64,000 bases of DNA from Limnohabitans sp. WS1 (GTDB lineage: Bacteria > Pseudomonadota > Gammaproteobacteria > Burkholderiales > Burkholderiaceae_C), in NCBI RefSeq assembly GCF_003063265.1, contig NZ_NERU01000005.1, positions 1 through 64,000 on the forward strand, written 5' to 3'. The position numbers and the translations under genes are program-made. Position 1 is the stretch's first letter; every line of letters starts with the position of its first letter. The notes beneath the pieces are model-generated. The model was not told where the DNA came from, ran no database searches, and worked only from the letters and a program-made list of their open reading frames with translations. Below, in pieces: positions 52,421 to 61,589 of the stretch.

Positions 52421-53848
52421 ATGAACGCCCCCACCCCCGCCGCCCACCTGGCCCCCGAAATCTCGCAACGCGCCGTACCCGAAGCGTTTTTGGCCGCCCT
52501 GAAGGCCCGATTTGGTGACAACTGCTCCACCGCCTTGGTGGTGCGCGAGCAACACGGCCGCGACGAGTCGGCCTTCACCCATGTGCCACCACCGGCAGCG
52601 GTGGTGTTTGCCGAGTGCACACAAGACGTGGCCGATGCCGTCAAGCTGTGCGCCGAGCACAAAGTGCCCGTCATTCCCTTTGGCGTGGGTTCGTCACTTG
52701 AAGGCCATTTGCTGGCGGTGCAAGGCGGCATCAGCATCGACCTGATGCGCATGAACAAGGTACTGGCCGTCAATGCCGAAGACCTGACGGTGACGGTGCA
52801 GCCTGGCGTGACGCGCAAGCAGCTGAATGAAGAAATCAAATCCACCGGGCTGTTTTTCCCGATCGACCCGGGTGCCGACGCGACCATTGGCGGCATGAGC
52901 GCCACCCGCGCCAGCGGCACCAACGCCGTGCGCTACGGCACCATGCGCGAGAACGTGCTGGCCCTGGAAGTGGTCACCTCGTCTGGCGAAGTCATCCGCA
53001 CCGGCACCCGCGCCAAAAAGTCGAGCGCCGGCTACGACCTCACACGCCTGATGGTGGGCAGCGAAGGCACGCTGGGTGTGCTCACCGAAGTCACCGTGCG
53101 CCTGTACCCCCTGCCCGAAGCCATCTCGGCGGCCATTTGCTCTTTCCCCAGCATCGAAGCCGCTGTGCACACGGTCATCCAAACGATTCAGCTGGGTGTG
53201 CCGATTGCACGGGTGGAGTTGCTGGACCACAACAGCATACGCATGGTCAATGCCTACGCCAAACTGGGCCTGCGCGAAGAGCCCATGTTGCTGATGGAGT
53301 TTCACGGCTCACCCGCTGGCGTGAAGGAACAAGCCGAGACGGTGCAGGAAATCGCCAGCGAGTTCGGTGGCAACGCCTTTGAATGGGCCACCACCCCCGA
53401 AGAGCGCACGCGCCTGTGGACGGCTCGGCACAACGCCTACTTTGCCGCAGTGCAAAGCCGGCCTGGCTGCCGCGCCATCAGCACCGACACCTGCGTGCCC
53501 ATCAGCCGCCTGGCCGATTGCCTGCTCGACTCCATCACCGAAACCGATGCCAGCGGCATCCCCTACTTTTTGGTCGGCCATGTGGGCGACGGCAATTTCC
53601 ACTTCGGCTATTTGATCGACCCCAACAACCCCGAGGAATGCGCCACGGCCGAAGCTTTAAATCAGCAACTGGTCAACCGCGCCCTGCGCTTAGGGGGCAC
53701 CTGCACCGGCGAGCACGGCATTGGCCTGCACAAGATGGACTTTTTGCGGACCGAAACCGGCGAAGGTGCCGTCGACATGATGCGCACCATCAAGCGGGCG
53801 CTGGACCCGCACAACATCATGAATCCGGGAAAAATTTTCTCGATGTGA
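52421..53848 (+). CDS. FAD-linked D-lactate dehydrogenase (DLD/GlcD family)
   Basis: A 475-residue flavoprotein. The FAD-binding PCMH domain holds PFGVGSSLEGHLLAVQGGIS, then PGADATIGGMSATRASGTNA and VGSEGTLGVLTEVTV. The C-terminal oxidase domain has HVGDGNFHFGY and TGEHGIGLHKMDF, ending NPHNIMNPGKIF-like (DPHNIMNPGKIF). It oxidises D-lactate to pyruvate and passes electrons to cytochrome c or quinone. The ATG at 52421 has GGAG seven bases upstream. Confidence 0.87.
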   Translation: MNAPTPAAHLAPEISQRAVPEAFLAALKARFGDNCSTALVVREQHGRDESAFTHVPPPAAVVFAECTQDVADAVKLCAEHKVPVIPFGVGSSLEGHLLAVQGGISIDLMRMNKVLAVNAEDLTVTVQPGVTRKQLNEEIKSTGLFFPIDPGADATIGGMSATRASGTNAVRYGTMRENVLALEVVTSSGEVIRTGTRAKKSSAGYDLTRLMVGSEGTLGVLTEVTVRLYPLPEAISAAICSFPSIEAAVHTVIQTIQLGVPIARVELLDHNSIRMVNAYAKLGLREEPMLLMEFHGSPAGVKEQAETVQEIASEFGGNAFEWATTPEERTRLWTARHNAYFAAVQSRPGCRAISTDTCVPISRLADCLLDSITETDASGIPYFLVGHVGDGNFHFGYLIDPNNPEECATAEALNQQLVNRALRLGGTCTGEHGIGLHKMDFLRTETGEGAVDMMRTIKRALDPHNIMNPGKIFSM

Positions 53849-53879
53849 TGGCCAGGGGGTTTGCGCAAGCAAAGCCGCT

Positions 53880-55049
53880 TCAGGCTTTGCGCGCAGACAA
53901 GGCCCACAGCGCCACGATGCCCACCAGCAGGCCCCAAAAAGCCGCGCCCCCCCCCGCGATGCTCAGACCCGAAAGGGTCACCAGAAAAGTCAGCAAAGCC
54001 GCATCGCGGTGGCCCTCGTCTTTCATGGCTGTGGACAGGCTCGACGCGATGGTCGAGACCAAGGCCAAGCCGGCAACGGCCAGCACCATCGCCTTGGGAA
54101 ATGCGGCCAGCAAGCTGACAATGGTGGCACCCGCCAAGCCCAAGAGAATGTAAAAAATGCCCGCTGCTGCCGAGGCCGTGTACCGTCGTGCGGGATCGGC
54201 ATGCGCCTCACGGCCCATGCAAATGGCCGCCGTGATGGCCGCCAAATTGAGCGCATACCCGCCAAAGGGGGCCAACAGCAAGGTGACCCCGCCAGTGACG
54301 CCGATCACGGGCGAAATCGGTGTGTTGTAACCCGCACTGCGCTGCGCGGCCACACCGGGCAAATTTTGTGATGCCATGGTCACGATGAACAGCGGCAAGG
54401 CCACACTGACCATGGCGCCCAGACGCCACTCGGGTGACACCCACACCGGCGTGGCCCACGCCCAGGCGATCTGAGCCACATTCAATTGACCCTGCAAAGC
54501 CGCCACCACCATGCCGACCGCCAGCACACAAGGCACCGCCCAACGGGGGAAAAAGCGACGGCCCATCAGGTACGCAGCCGCCATGCTGAGCACCAAGACC
54601 GGCGCTTGGCCAACAGCACCCACCGCATCCAAAGCAAAGCGGGCCAAAACCCCGGCCAACAAGGCACTGGCCAAAGCCAAGGGAATCCGCGCCATCCACC
54701 GCTCAAACAGGCCGCTGTAGCCCACGCCCATGATGAGCAACGCACTCACGATGAAGGCCCCTGTGGCTTCCGGCAGGGTCACGCCCTGCGTCACCGCCAG
54801 CACCGCCGCACCGGGCGTTGACCAAGCCGTCAACACCGGTTGCCGATACCAAAGGCTCAAGACCAAACTGGTGCCGCCCATGCCCAAACCCAGGGCCCAC
54901 ATCCAGGAGGCCATTTGCGCCTCGTTGGCACCCAGGGCCTGTGCCGCCGCAAAAACAATGGCCGCTGAACTGGTGAACCCCACCAGCACAGCCACAAAGC
55001 CAGCAACGACCGTGGACAGCGACACATCGCGCAGCCATTTTTTCAACAT
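53880..55049 (-). CDS. BenE-family (benzoate/H+ symporter type) membrane transporter
   Basis: A 389-residue hydrophobic protein with about eleven to twelve membrane segments. Family marks are VGFTSSAAIVFAAAQALGA, YRQPVLTAWSTPGAAVLA and the later NLPGVAAQRSAGYNTPISP with APFGGYALNLAAITAAICMG. BenE-type proteins import benzoate or related acids. It lies convergent to the D-lactate dehydrogenase gene. The ATG at 55049 fits family length; the ribosome site is weak. Confidence 0.83.
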   Translation of the reverse strand: MLKKWLRDVSLSTVVAGFVAVLVGFTSSAAIVFAAAQALGANEAQMASWMWALGLGMGGTSLVLSLWYRQPVLTAWSTPGAAVLAVTQGVTLPEATGAFIVSALLIMGVGYSGLFERWMARIPLALASALLAGVLARFALDAVGAVGQAPVLVLSMAAAYLMGRRFFPRWAVPCVLAVGMVVAALQGQLNVAQIAWAWATPVWVSPEWRLGAMVSVALPLFIVTMASQNLPGVAAQRSAGYNTPISPVIGVTGGVTLLLAPFGGYALNLAAITAAICMGREAHADPARRYTASAAAGIFYILLGLAGATIVSLLAAFPKAMVLAVAGLALVSTIASSLSTAMKDEGHRDAALLTFLVTLSGLSIAGGGAAFWGLLVGIVALWALSARKA

Positions 55050-55082
55050 GGGTTTTTTCTCACAGAAGCCTTGCACCAGGCA

Positions 55083-55101
55083 CGAGGATTTTTTGTCCTC
55101 G
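55083..55101 (-). promoter_or_regulatory. Small hairpin in the leader of the BenE-type gene
   Basis: CGAGGA (55083-55088) and TCCTCG (55096-55101) form a six-base stem with an A-rich loop when read on the minus strand, 34 bases before the transporter start. Its role is unknown; it is noted as leader structure only. Confidence 0.3.
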
Positions 55102-55296
55102 CACACCTCACCGCTAGGTGCAGGGTTCTGCAGCAAAACGGGCATCGCTGAAGTATGGCACTGCGCGGTGCGCCGTTTGCTCGCACCCGCAAAGCAGCTA
55201 CCGGGATCGACAGACTCGGAATGCCGACGTTTTTGTCCGGCCCCTTGAAGTTTTAAAAGCCCCTCATTTTGCGCGCCATGCGGTTATTTTTGTTGC

Positions 55297-55411
55297 TGTG
55301 GGAGCCCACCCCTGTGGGCGATGGCTTTTGTTTTGTGGGAGCCCGCCCCTGTGGGCGATGGTTTGCAGGGCGTGTGCCACGCCCATCGCCCACAGGGTGG
55401 GCTCCTACAAA
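55297..55411. repeat. REP family A variant, three arms
   Basis: Two direct left arms, GTGGGAGCCCACCCCTGTGG and GTGGGAGCCCGCCCCTGTGG, followed by an inverted arm, CCCACAGGGTGGGCTCCTAC. The stretch GGCGTGTGCCACGCCCATCG also occurs near 13932. The rest of the gap 55050-55646 holds a D-lactate dehydrogenase fragment and no gene. Confidence 0.8.
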
Positions 55412-55520
55412 AACACATCCTTTGCCTGCAGCACAAGGCTTCAATGGGCCGGATCTGCAGGAGTACCGATGTGGGTGCCAGGGTCGGTGAGAAAGAGACA
55501 GGTGGCCAAGGTGTCACATG

Positions 55521-55600
55521 GCCACCCGCACCGACGAGCACGGTATGGGCCTGCACACGATGGATTTTTTGCACACCGTCATTGATGGGGGTGTTCAAGT
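55521..55600 (+). pseudogene. Fragment resembling the D-lactate dehydrogenase C-terminus
   Basis: In frame the DNA reads TRTDEHGMGLHTMDFLH, closely matching the CTGEHGIGLHKMDFLR segment of the D-lactate dehydrogenase at 52421-53848, and the DNA itself is similar over about 55 bases. No upstream or downstream homology is visible, so it looks like a relic of a second or duplicated DLD gene. Confidence 0.65.
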
Positions 55601-55646
55601 TTTCAAAGGCACCCTAGAGTCAGCCGTTTTTGATGCTTGACGCCTT

Positions 55647-57056
55647 ATGGACCCTCTCGAACTCACGCTGCTGGAAGCGGCCGCAGCGCTGCGCACGCGA
55701 AAACTCGGGCACCTGGAGTACGTCCAGGCCTTGCTTGCGCAAACCGAACGGCTGACCTCTCTGAATGCCTGGATCAGCCGCGATCCTGAAGGCCTGGTCC
55801 TGCAAGCCAAGGCCTTCGATCAGGCCTCGAGTGCACCATCTGAACATCTCCCTTTGGCGGGCATACCTGTGGCCATCAAGGACAACATCGACACCGCCAA
55901 TCTGCCCACCAGTGGTGGCACTCGGGCCTTGCTCGCATCCAGGCCCCAGCGCAATGCGGCTGTGGTCGAGCGCCTGCTTCAGTCGGGCGGCTTGATCGCT
56001 GGCAAAACCAATCTGCACGAACTGGCCTTGGGCGGCACCACGAACAACGCGGTCACGGGTGCTTGTCGCAACCCCTGGAACGCCCTGCGCGTCCCGGGTG
56101 GCAGCTCAGGTGGATCGGCCGTGGCCGTGGCTGCGCGCATGGTGCCCGCCGCCTTGGGCACTGACACAGGTGCCTCGGTTCGCCTGCCTGCCGCCTTGTG
56201 TGGTGTGGTCGGGTTCAGACCCAGCACAGGCCGCTATGCATCACAAGGCCTCTTGCACCTGTCACCCACCAAAGACACCGCAGGGCCCATGGCCCGCAGC
56301 GTTGCCGACGTGGCCTGGCTGGACGGTCTTTTGGCAAAAGACCGCCTGCACATGCCAAACGTGTCACTCAAAGGCCTGCGTCTGGGCATTCCGCGCGGGG
56401 ACTTTTTTGAAGGCGCTGACCCGCAAGTTCTGGCGGTCATTGAGCAAGTGCTGGATACGCTGGTCGCTGAAGGCGTTGTCTGCGTAACGCTGGATGTGCC
56501 AGACCTGAAACAGCACAACGATGCCACGGGATCGACCTTGGTGATGTTCGAAATGATGCAAAGCCTGCCCGCTTATGCCAAGGCACAGGGCTTGTCGATG
56601 GACGCCCTGCTGGCAGGTGTGGGCAGCCCGGACGTGGCCCTGCTTTTGTCGCGCCAATTGGGCCGGGGACGCGTCACGGCGACCGCTTATGCTGCGGCAC
56701 AGGCCCGTCGCCAGAAACTGCAAACCGCCTACGCCAAGCATTTTGCTGTCCACCGCCTGGATGCCTTGGCTTTCCCAACCTGCCTCATGACGGCCCCACC
56801 CATAGGTCACGACGAGCTGGTGGATTTGCATGGGCAAGCCTTGCCCACATTCAAAACCTTGATCCGCAACACAGACCCTGGCAGCAATGCCGGACTGCCT
56901 GGCATCAGCCTTCCGGCGGGTTTGACGGCCGAGGGCTTACCTGTCGGTCTGGAGTTGGACGGCGCTTTGGGCTCGGATCGCCACCTTTTGGCTGTGGCGG
57001 CGGCCATTGAGCGGGTTTTGCCAGCGCTGCCGCGGCCACCGATGGTTCAGGCCTGA
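55647..57056 (+). CDS. Amidase signature family enzyme, cytoplasmic
   Basis: A 469-residue amidase. The Ser-cisSer-Lys triad is visible: Lys78 in VAIKDNI, the cis-serine in GGSSGGSA (151-158), and nucleophile Ser177 in GTDTGASVRLPA. There is no signal peptide. It hydrolyses an amide to acid and ammonia; the substrate is unknown. It ends tail-to-tail with the LuxR gene, overlapping by ten bases. A related, exported amidase lies at 59024-60652. Confidence 0.87.
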   Translation: MDPLELTLLEAAAALRTRKLGHLEYVQALLAQTERLTSLNAWISRDPEGLVLQAKAFDQASSAPSEHLPLAGIPVAIKDNIDTANLPTSGGTRALLASRPQRNAAVVERLLQSGGLIAGKTNLHELALGGTTNNAVTGACRNPWNALRVPGGSSGGSAVAVAARMVPAALGTDTGASVRLPAALCGVVGFRPSTGRYASQGLLHLSPTKDTAGPMARSVADVAWLDGLLAKDRLHMPNVSLKGLRLGIPRGDFFEGADPQVLAVIEQVLDTLVAEGVVCVTLDVPDLKQHNDATGSTLVMFEMMQSLPAYAKAQGLSMDALLAGVGSPDVALLLSRQLGRGRVTATAYAAAQARRQKLQTAYAKHFAVHRLDALAFPTCLMTAPPIGHDELVDLHGQALPTFKTLIRNTDPGSNAGLPGISLPAGLTAEGLPVGLELDGALGSDRHLLAVAAAIERVLPALPRPPMVQA

Positions 57057-57826
57057 TGCAAAAGCTGCCCAATGTGGGCAGCCAGTTTGTTGCGCCCCTG
57101 AACGCCGAGTTTTTCAAACGCGTGGCCCAAGTGATAACGCACGGTGGTAAAGCCAATGTGGAGCTGCCGCGCAATGTCCTTGTCTGAGCAACCGTTCAGG
57201 CAAAGCAGCACCACATCGGCCTCGCGCTGGCTGAGCTGACAAGGACCGCTCAACAAGCGGCGCAGCTCGGCTTCGTCATGGCCCAACCATGTGGTCTTGG
57301 TGGATTCATCGGTGTCCAGTCGGCTCATTGCGGCCGTGAACACGGGCGCGAGGATGTTGAGGCAGGCCATGTCTTGACGGCTGAAGTCGTCTCGTCCCCT
57401 CGCCCGGTAAATGACCAAATCGCCCAAACAGTCATCACCACGGTAGGCGTACAGGTTCACGCCCCAGTGAATACCGTCCTGACGCAGGTGGTCGTTGTAA
57501 AACTCGGAGCGCTCCAGCTCTTGCACTGAACACACATCGCTGACCCGTACCGGTGTGCGCATGGCCTGCAAGCGCGGTGTGATGGGGTCGCAAAACTGAA
57601 AGTGCTCTTCATAAGCCCGGATTCTGGACGGCTTGACGTTGTACGAAGCGCAGATGGCGTAGCGATGGGTGGTGGCATTCCATTGGCGAGACACCAGATG
57701 ATCGGCCTGCATGAACTGGGCCAGGGGTTGCGCCAAGGTCTGGAGCAGTTGTGCTTTCGAGACGTCCGAGGCCATCACCGCGCACAGGTCTGCCAGCATT
57801 TTGGATCGTTGTGTGTTCAGGTACAT
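57047..57826 (-). CDS. LuxR-family transcriptional regulator
   Basis: A 259-residue regulator. A sensor-like N-terminal domain (about 10-165) contains YEEHFQFCDPITPRLQAM and HWGVNLYAYRGDDCLGDLVI. The C-terminal LuxR helix-turn-helix is LSQREADVVLLCLNGCSDKD, then ARQLHIGFTTVRYHL. It is paralogous to the LuxR at 60758-61492: both have a DPITP motif and a WGVNLYA motif. It lies between an amidase and a Bug protein and may control either or both (inference). Confidence 0.84.
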   Translation of the reverse strand: MYLNTQRSKMLADLCAVMASDVSKAQLLQTLAQPLAQFMQADHLVSRQWNATTHRYAICASYNVKPSRIRAYEEHFQFCDPITPRLQAMRTPVRVSDVCSVQELERSEFYNDHLRQDGIHWGVNLYAYRGDDCLGDLVIYRARGRDDFSRQDMACLNILAPVFTAAMSRLDTDESTKTTWLGHDEAELRRLLSGPCQLSQREADVVLLCLNGCSDKDIARQLHIGFTTVRYHLGHAFEKLGVQGRNKLAAHIGQLLHQA

Positions 57827-58004
57827 GGGGGGCTTCTCACAAGCACTTCAAGTTAACAAATGCAAAGGCAAGGTCAAGAGAGATTACCCGCTGTCTGGGC
57901 GCCTTGAACTTGACCAACCGTCAATTTTGAGGGTGTTCGCTGGCGGCAGAAAACCCTAAAGTCATCTCGTGTGTTTTTTAACTTTTGAACCTCAAGGATG
58001 CGCG

Positions 58005-58961
58005 ATGAAAACGAAACTCTGGTTGGGCAGCGTGTTGCTGCTGTTGTCTGGGCTGGCGCAAGCCAACGACCCGGTGCCCCTCAAAGTGTTGGTGGGGTTT
58101 GGCGCAGGCGGCTCGGCCGATTTGGCCGCACGTCTGCTGGCCGAACGCCTCAAGGACGAATTGGGCCGTCCTGTGGTGGTTGAAAACCGCGTGGGTGCGG
58201 GTGGCCGCATCGCCGCTGAAGCCTTGAAAAATGCCCCGCCCAACGGCTCCACCGTCATGCTGGCACCCATTGTGGTTCCCGTGCTGGCACCGCTGGTGTT
58301 CAAGAAACTCAACTACGACGCGCAAAAAGACCTCGCACCTGTGGCGCACATTGCCGACTTCCAGTTTGGGGTGTCCGTCAAGGCAGACAGCCCGATTCGC
58401 AGCATTGCGGACTTGGTGCCCGTGGTCAAAAAGAATCCCAAAACCGGCTCATTTGGTTCACCCGCCCCAGGCAGTTTGCCGCATTTCTTTGGCGTCATGA
58501 TCGGCCAAAAGACCGGGCTCGATTTGACCCATGTGCCCTATAACGGCGGCGCGCAATTGATGACGGCCCTCATCGGCGATCAAGTCACGCTGGGCATTGA
58601 CACCTTGGTGGACCAAGGCGAAATGCACCGCGCGGGCAAAAGCCGCATCCTGGCCACCTCAGGCCCTCAGCGCAATGCCTTGTTTCCGGATGTGCCCACG
58701 CTTCGTGAGTCGGGCTTCAAGGATTTGGTCGGCGTGGGCTGGTTTGCCTTGTTTGCACCGGGCGGCACCGATTCCGCACAGATCGCCTCTCTGAACGCCG
58801 CCGTGAACCGCGCTTTGAAAAACCCGGCCCTCAAGGACCGCTTCACCAAAATGGGCCTGGAAATCGGTGGCGGCAGCCCGCAAGACCTTCAAGCGCTGAT
58901 CAGCTCAGAAACTGCCCGCTGGGCACCTGTGGTCAAGGCCTCGGGTTTCACGGCAGACTGA
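58005..58961 (+). CDS. Bug/TctC-family periplasmic binding protein
   Basis: A 318-residue protein with a signal peptide (KLWLGSVLLLLSGLAQAND). The mature part has LKVLVGFGAGGSADLAARLL, VENRVGAGGRIAAEAL and LTHVPYNGGAQLM. It starts at the ATG after CAAGGATG. It stands alone between two amidase/LuxR pairs, suggesting it presents an amide-derived acid or senses one (inference). A strong bidirectional terminator follows. Confidence 0.86.
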   Translation: MKTKLWLGSVLLLLSGLAQANDPVPLKVLVGFGAGGSADLAARLLAERLKDELGRPVVVENRVGAGGRIAAEALKNAPPNGSTVMLAPIVVPVLAPLVFKKLNYDAQKDLAPVAHIADFQFGVSVKADSPIRSIADLVPVVKKNPKTGSFGSPAPGSLPHFFGVMIGQKTGLDLTHVPYNGGAQLMTALIGDQVTLGIDTLVDQGEMHRAGKSRILATSGPQRNALFPDVPTLRESGFKDLVGVGWFALFAPGGTDSAQIASLNAAVNRALKNPALKDRFTKMGLEIGGGSPQDLQALISSETARWAPVVKASGFTAD

Positions 58962-58983
58962 GCTGCCGCTCAAGCGCGCATTT

Positions 58984-59018
58984 AAAAGGCCAAGCGGTAT
59001 GGATTCGCTTGGCCTTTT
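58984..59018. terminator. Bidirectional intrinsic terminator
   Basis: AAAAGGCCAAGCG (58984-58996) pairs with CGCTTGGCCTTTT (59006-59018), giving a nine-base GC stem plus A/T tracts on both sides. It can end both the plus-strand Bug gene (stop 58961) and the minus-strand amidase gene (stop 59024). Confidence 0.87.
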
Positions 59019-59023
59019 TTGCA

Positions 59024-60652
59024 TCAGATCGCGGGTGCTTTCACCGAACCCCAAACCGCTTCAATGCCCATGCCAATGGCCAGCAAATTGGTATCCGAGC
59101 CCAAGGGGCCGTCGATTTGCATGCCAACGGGCAAACCGCCTGCCGTCAAACCTGCGGGGATCGACAAGCTGGGAATGCCGGCATTGGTGCAAGGGTCGGT
59201 GTTGAAAATGCAGGTGCCAAAGGTGTCACGCGCGGTTTGCTTGGCAACACCGCCAACCGTGTAGGGAAGTTTTCCAGCACTGGAGCCCTCCACCACATCG
59301 ATCTTGGGTGCGGGCAAGAGGGTCGTTGGAAACAACACGCACTCCACGCCTTGCGCAGCAAAGTAGTCTTTGTAGAGTTTTTGCAGTTGTGCACGGCCAC
59401 CTGTGGTGGGAACCATGGCGGCGGCATAAGCGGCGGCAAACACATCCCCTGCAATCGCACCAAATGCACCCACCACATCAGGGCTGGCCAAGCCGGCCTG
59501 CACTTGTGCAACGGTGGTGACGGGCGCGCTGTTGGCGCTCAAGTAGGCAGGAATGGCTGCCACCGGTTCGTGCAAGGCAATCGGGAATGACATGGTGTCA
59601 TTGAGGTCCATGATGCCCACCAAGTCGGCGTCCACAAACACCACGCCCGCATCGGCCAGCTTTTTCTTGGCTGCATCAGCCACTGTTCTGACGCTGTCAT
59701 CGAGATCCGTCCAGAAGGCGGCAGGAAGACCGATCTTCAAGCCTTTGAGTGCCTTGGCCGTGGGTACCGCACCGCCCGTGATGACGGCATCGAGCAAGGC
59801 CAGGTCGGCCACGGTGCGGCCCATGGGGCCCACGGTGTCGCGTGTGGTGCTTATGGGCAAGGCGTCAGTTGCCGTGTCAGGATAACGGCGACCTTGGCCT
59901 GCGCCATCGCCCACCGAGGGGCGAAAGCCCGCAATGCCGCAGAACGACGCCGGCACGCGGGTTGATCCACCGGTGTCGGTGCCCAAACCTGCAGGGGCAA
60001 AGCGTGCGGCCACGGCAATGGCTGTTCCGCCCGATGAACCACCAGGAATGCGGCTGAAGTCGTAGGGGTTTTTGCCAGGGCGGTTGGCTGCTTTGGTGAT
60101 GGGGTCAATGCCCAGTGTGAAGTTGGTGGTGGTGATGCCAAAGGCCCACTCGTGCAGGTTGGACTTGCCCAAAATGATGGCCCCTGCATCCAGCAGCTTT
60201 TGAACAGAAGGCGCATTGGTTTTGGGCTGGAAATTGCGCAGCGACGATGTGCCGCCCGTGGTTTTCATGCCTTTGGTGTTGATGTTGTCTTTGACCACAA
60301 TCGGCAAACCCGCCAACGCGCCCAATGTTTTGCCTGCAGCGCGGTCTGCATCGACTTGCTTGGCTGCGGCCAATGCACCCGCCTCGTCAAGACTGATCAT
60401 GGCGTTGAGATCAGACAATGACTTGGCGCGGTTGATCAGGTTGGCAACATAGTCAGTTGCCGTCATCTTGCCCGCCTTCAAGGCGGCAACCGCTTCAGAG
60501 GCCGTCAAGTTCAGTTGTTCGGCTGAAGTCAGTGTGGTGCTGGAATTGCCACCACAAGCCGTCAGGCTTGCGCCAACACCGCCCAGCATGGCCGCAGCAG
60601 ACACGGCTCCCGTGTTTTTAAAGAAATTCCGACGTGATGTGTTTGTAGGCAT
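59024..60652 (-). CDS. Amidase signature family enzyme, Tat-exported lipoprotein
   Basis: A 542-residue amidase. The N-terminus SRRNFFKNTGAVSAAAMLGG is a twin-arginine signal, followed by a lipobox-like LTAC, so it is probably exported folded and lipid-anchored. Triad: Lys in VVKDNINTKG, GGSSGGTA, and the nucleophile in GTDTGGSTRVPA. It resembles the cytoplasmic amidase at 55647 in the core. The extracytoplasmic site implies hydrolysis of an external amide before uptake (inference). Confidence 0.87.
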   Translation of the reverse strand: MPTNTSRRNFFKNTGAVSAAAMLGGVGASLTACGGNSSTTLTSAEQLNLTASEAVAALKAGKMTATDYVANLINRAKSLSDLNAMISLDEAGALAAAKQVDADRAAGKTLGALAGLPIVVKDNINTKGMKTTGGTSSLRNFQPKTNAPSVQKLLDAGAIILGKSNLHEWAFGITTTNFTLGIDPITKAANRPGKNPYDFSRIPGGSSGGTAIAVAARFAPAGLGTDTGGSTRVPASFCGIAGFRPSVGDGAGQGRRYPDTATDALPISTTRDTVGPMGRTVADLALLDAVITGGAVPTAKALKGLKIGLPAAFWTDLDDSVRTVADAAKKKLADAGVVFVDADLVGIMDLNDTMSFPIALHEPVAAIPAYLSANSAPVTTVAQVQAGLASPDVVGAFGAIAGDVFAAAYAAAMVPTTGGRAQLQKLYKDYFAAQGVECVLFPTTLLPAPKIDVVEGSSAGKLPYTVGGVAKQTARDTFGTCIFNTDPCTNAGIPSLSIPAGLTAGGLPVGMQIDGPLGSDTNLLAIGMGIEAVWGSVKAPAI

Positions 60653-60757
60653 GGAGGTCTCCTTTTAAGGTTGAAACGCCTGAATGGGCGTTGACTCCAT
60701 GCTAGAGACGCGACTGGAGAGCGACCATCCTTGGTTTTCAGGAGGCCTGCATGCCCT

Positions 60758-61492
60758 TCATGGCCTGAGTTTGTGCACCAGCGCGGCCCGGTTGCTCACG
60801 CCCACTTTGCGAAACGCGTTTTCCAAGTGGGTGCGCACGGTGGTGGTGGAAATGTGCAGCGCCCGGGCAATTTCCTTGTCGGTCATGCCCAACATCACCA
60901 GACGAGCGGTGTCTTGTTCGCGCGTGGTCAAGCGTTGCGACAAGATGTTCAAGGTCAAGGCCTCGGGCTGACTGGACCTTTGCGCACGGGCGAGTGCCGT
61001 CACAAAAGCCGGTTGCAGCATGTCAAGCAAACGCATTTCGTCGGGTGTGAAGTTATCCCGGCGCTTGTCGCGCCAGATGCGCATGTCACCCAGGTTTTGG
61101 CCCTGGTGCCAGGCATAAAGGTTCACGCCCCAGTACAAGCCGTCTTTGTTCAGGAAGTCGTTGAAGAATTCGGTTTTCTTCAGTTCTTCGATGGGCAACA
61201 CATCGGTGGCACGCACCGCCACCTGGTAACGCTGCATGAGGGGTGTGATGGGGTCATGGAACTGGTAATAGCTTTCATAGGCCCGCAGGTTCATCGGGTC
61301 CATGTTGATCTGGATGGGCTGGGCAAAACTCTGGCTGCCGGGCTGCCAGACAAAGCTGGCGTAGAACTGCGCCCCGAGCAGCTGCATGACCAAATCACCC
61401 ATGATCTCGCGGATCTCGGTTTCTTCGTGCGGCTCGGCCAGGGTTTGCATGATCTGGCCAAGCAGTGTGGTTTGTTTTCCGGTCAGGTACAC
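60758..61492 (-). CDS. LuxR-family transcriptional regulator
   Basis: A 244-residue regulator with an N-terminal sensor-like domain (YESYYQFHDPITPLMQRY, YWGVNLYAWHQGQNLGDMRI) and a C-terminal LuxR helix-turn-helix (LTTREQDTARLVMLGMTDKE, ARALHISTTTVRTHL). The GTG at 61492 is chosen as start: AAGGAG lies eight bases upstream, and the resulting N-terminus YLTGKQ aligns with MYLNTQ of the paralogue at 57826. It sits 105 bases upstream of the exported amidase gene on the same strand. Confidence 0.84.
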   Translation of the reverse strand: MYLTGKQTTLLGQIMQTLAEPHEETEIREIMGDLVMQLLGAQFYASFVWQPGSQSFAQPIQINMDPMNLRAYESYYQFHDPITPLMQRYQVAVRATDVLPIEELKKTEFFNDFLNKDGLYWGVNLYAWHQGQNLGDMRIWRDKRRDNFTPDEMRLLDMLQPAFVTALARAQRSSQPEALTLNILSQRLTTREQDTARLVMLGMTDKEIARALHISTTTVRTHLENAFRKVGVSNRAALVHKLRP

Positions 61493-61589
61493 GGGCCCTT
61501 CTCCTTGGCTTGTGGGTCTTTTCGTATTACAAGGTGATCTGGCACCGGTGCACAGCGGGTTTACATCCTCCTGAAAATCAAGGAGGCGT

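Noticed and set aside
55050-55646. Possible additional gene upstream of the amidase
   Set aside because: Only REP arms, a short DLD-like fragment and a small hairpin are visible; no continuous frame has family motifs.
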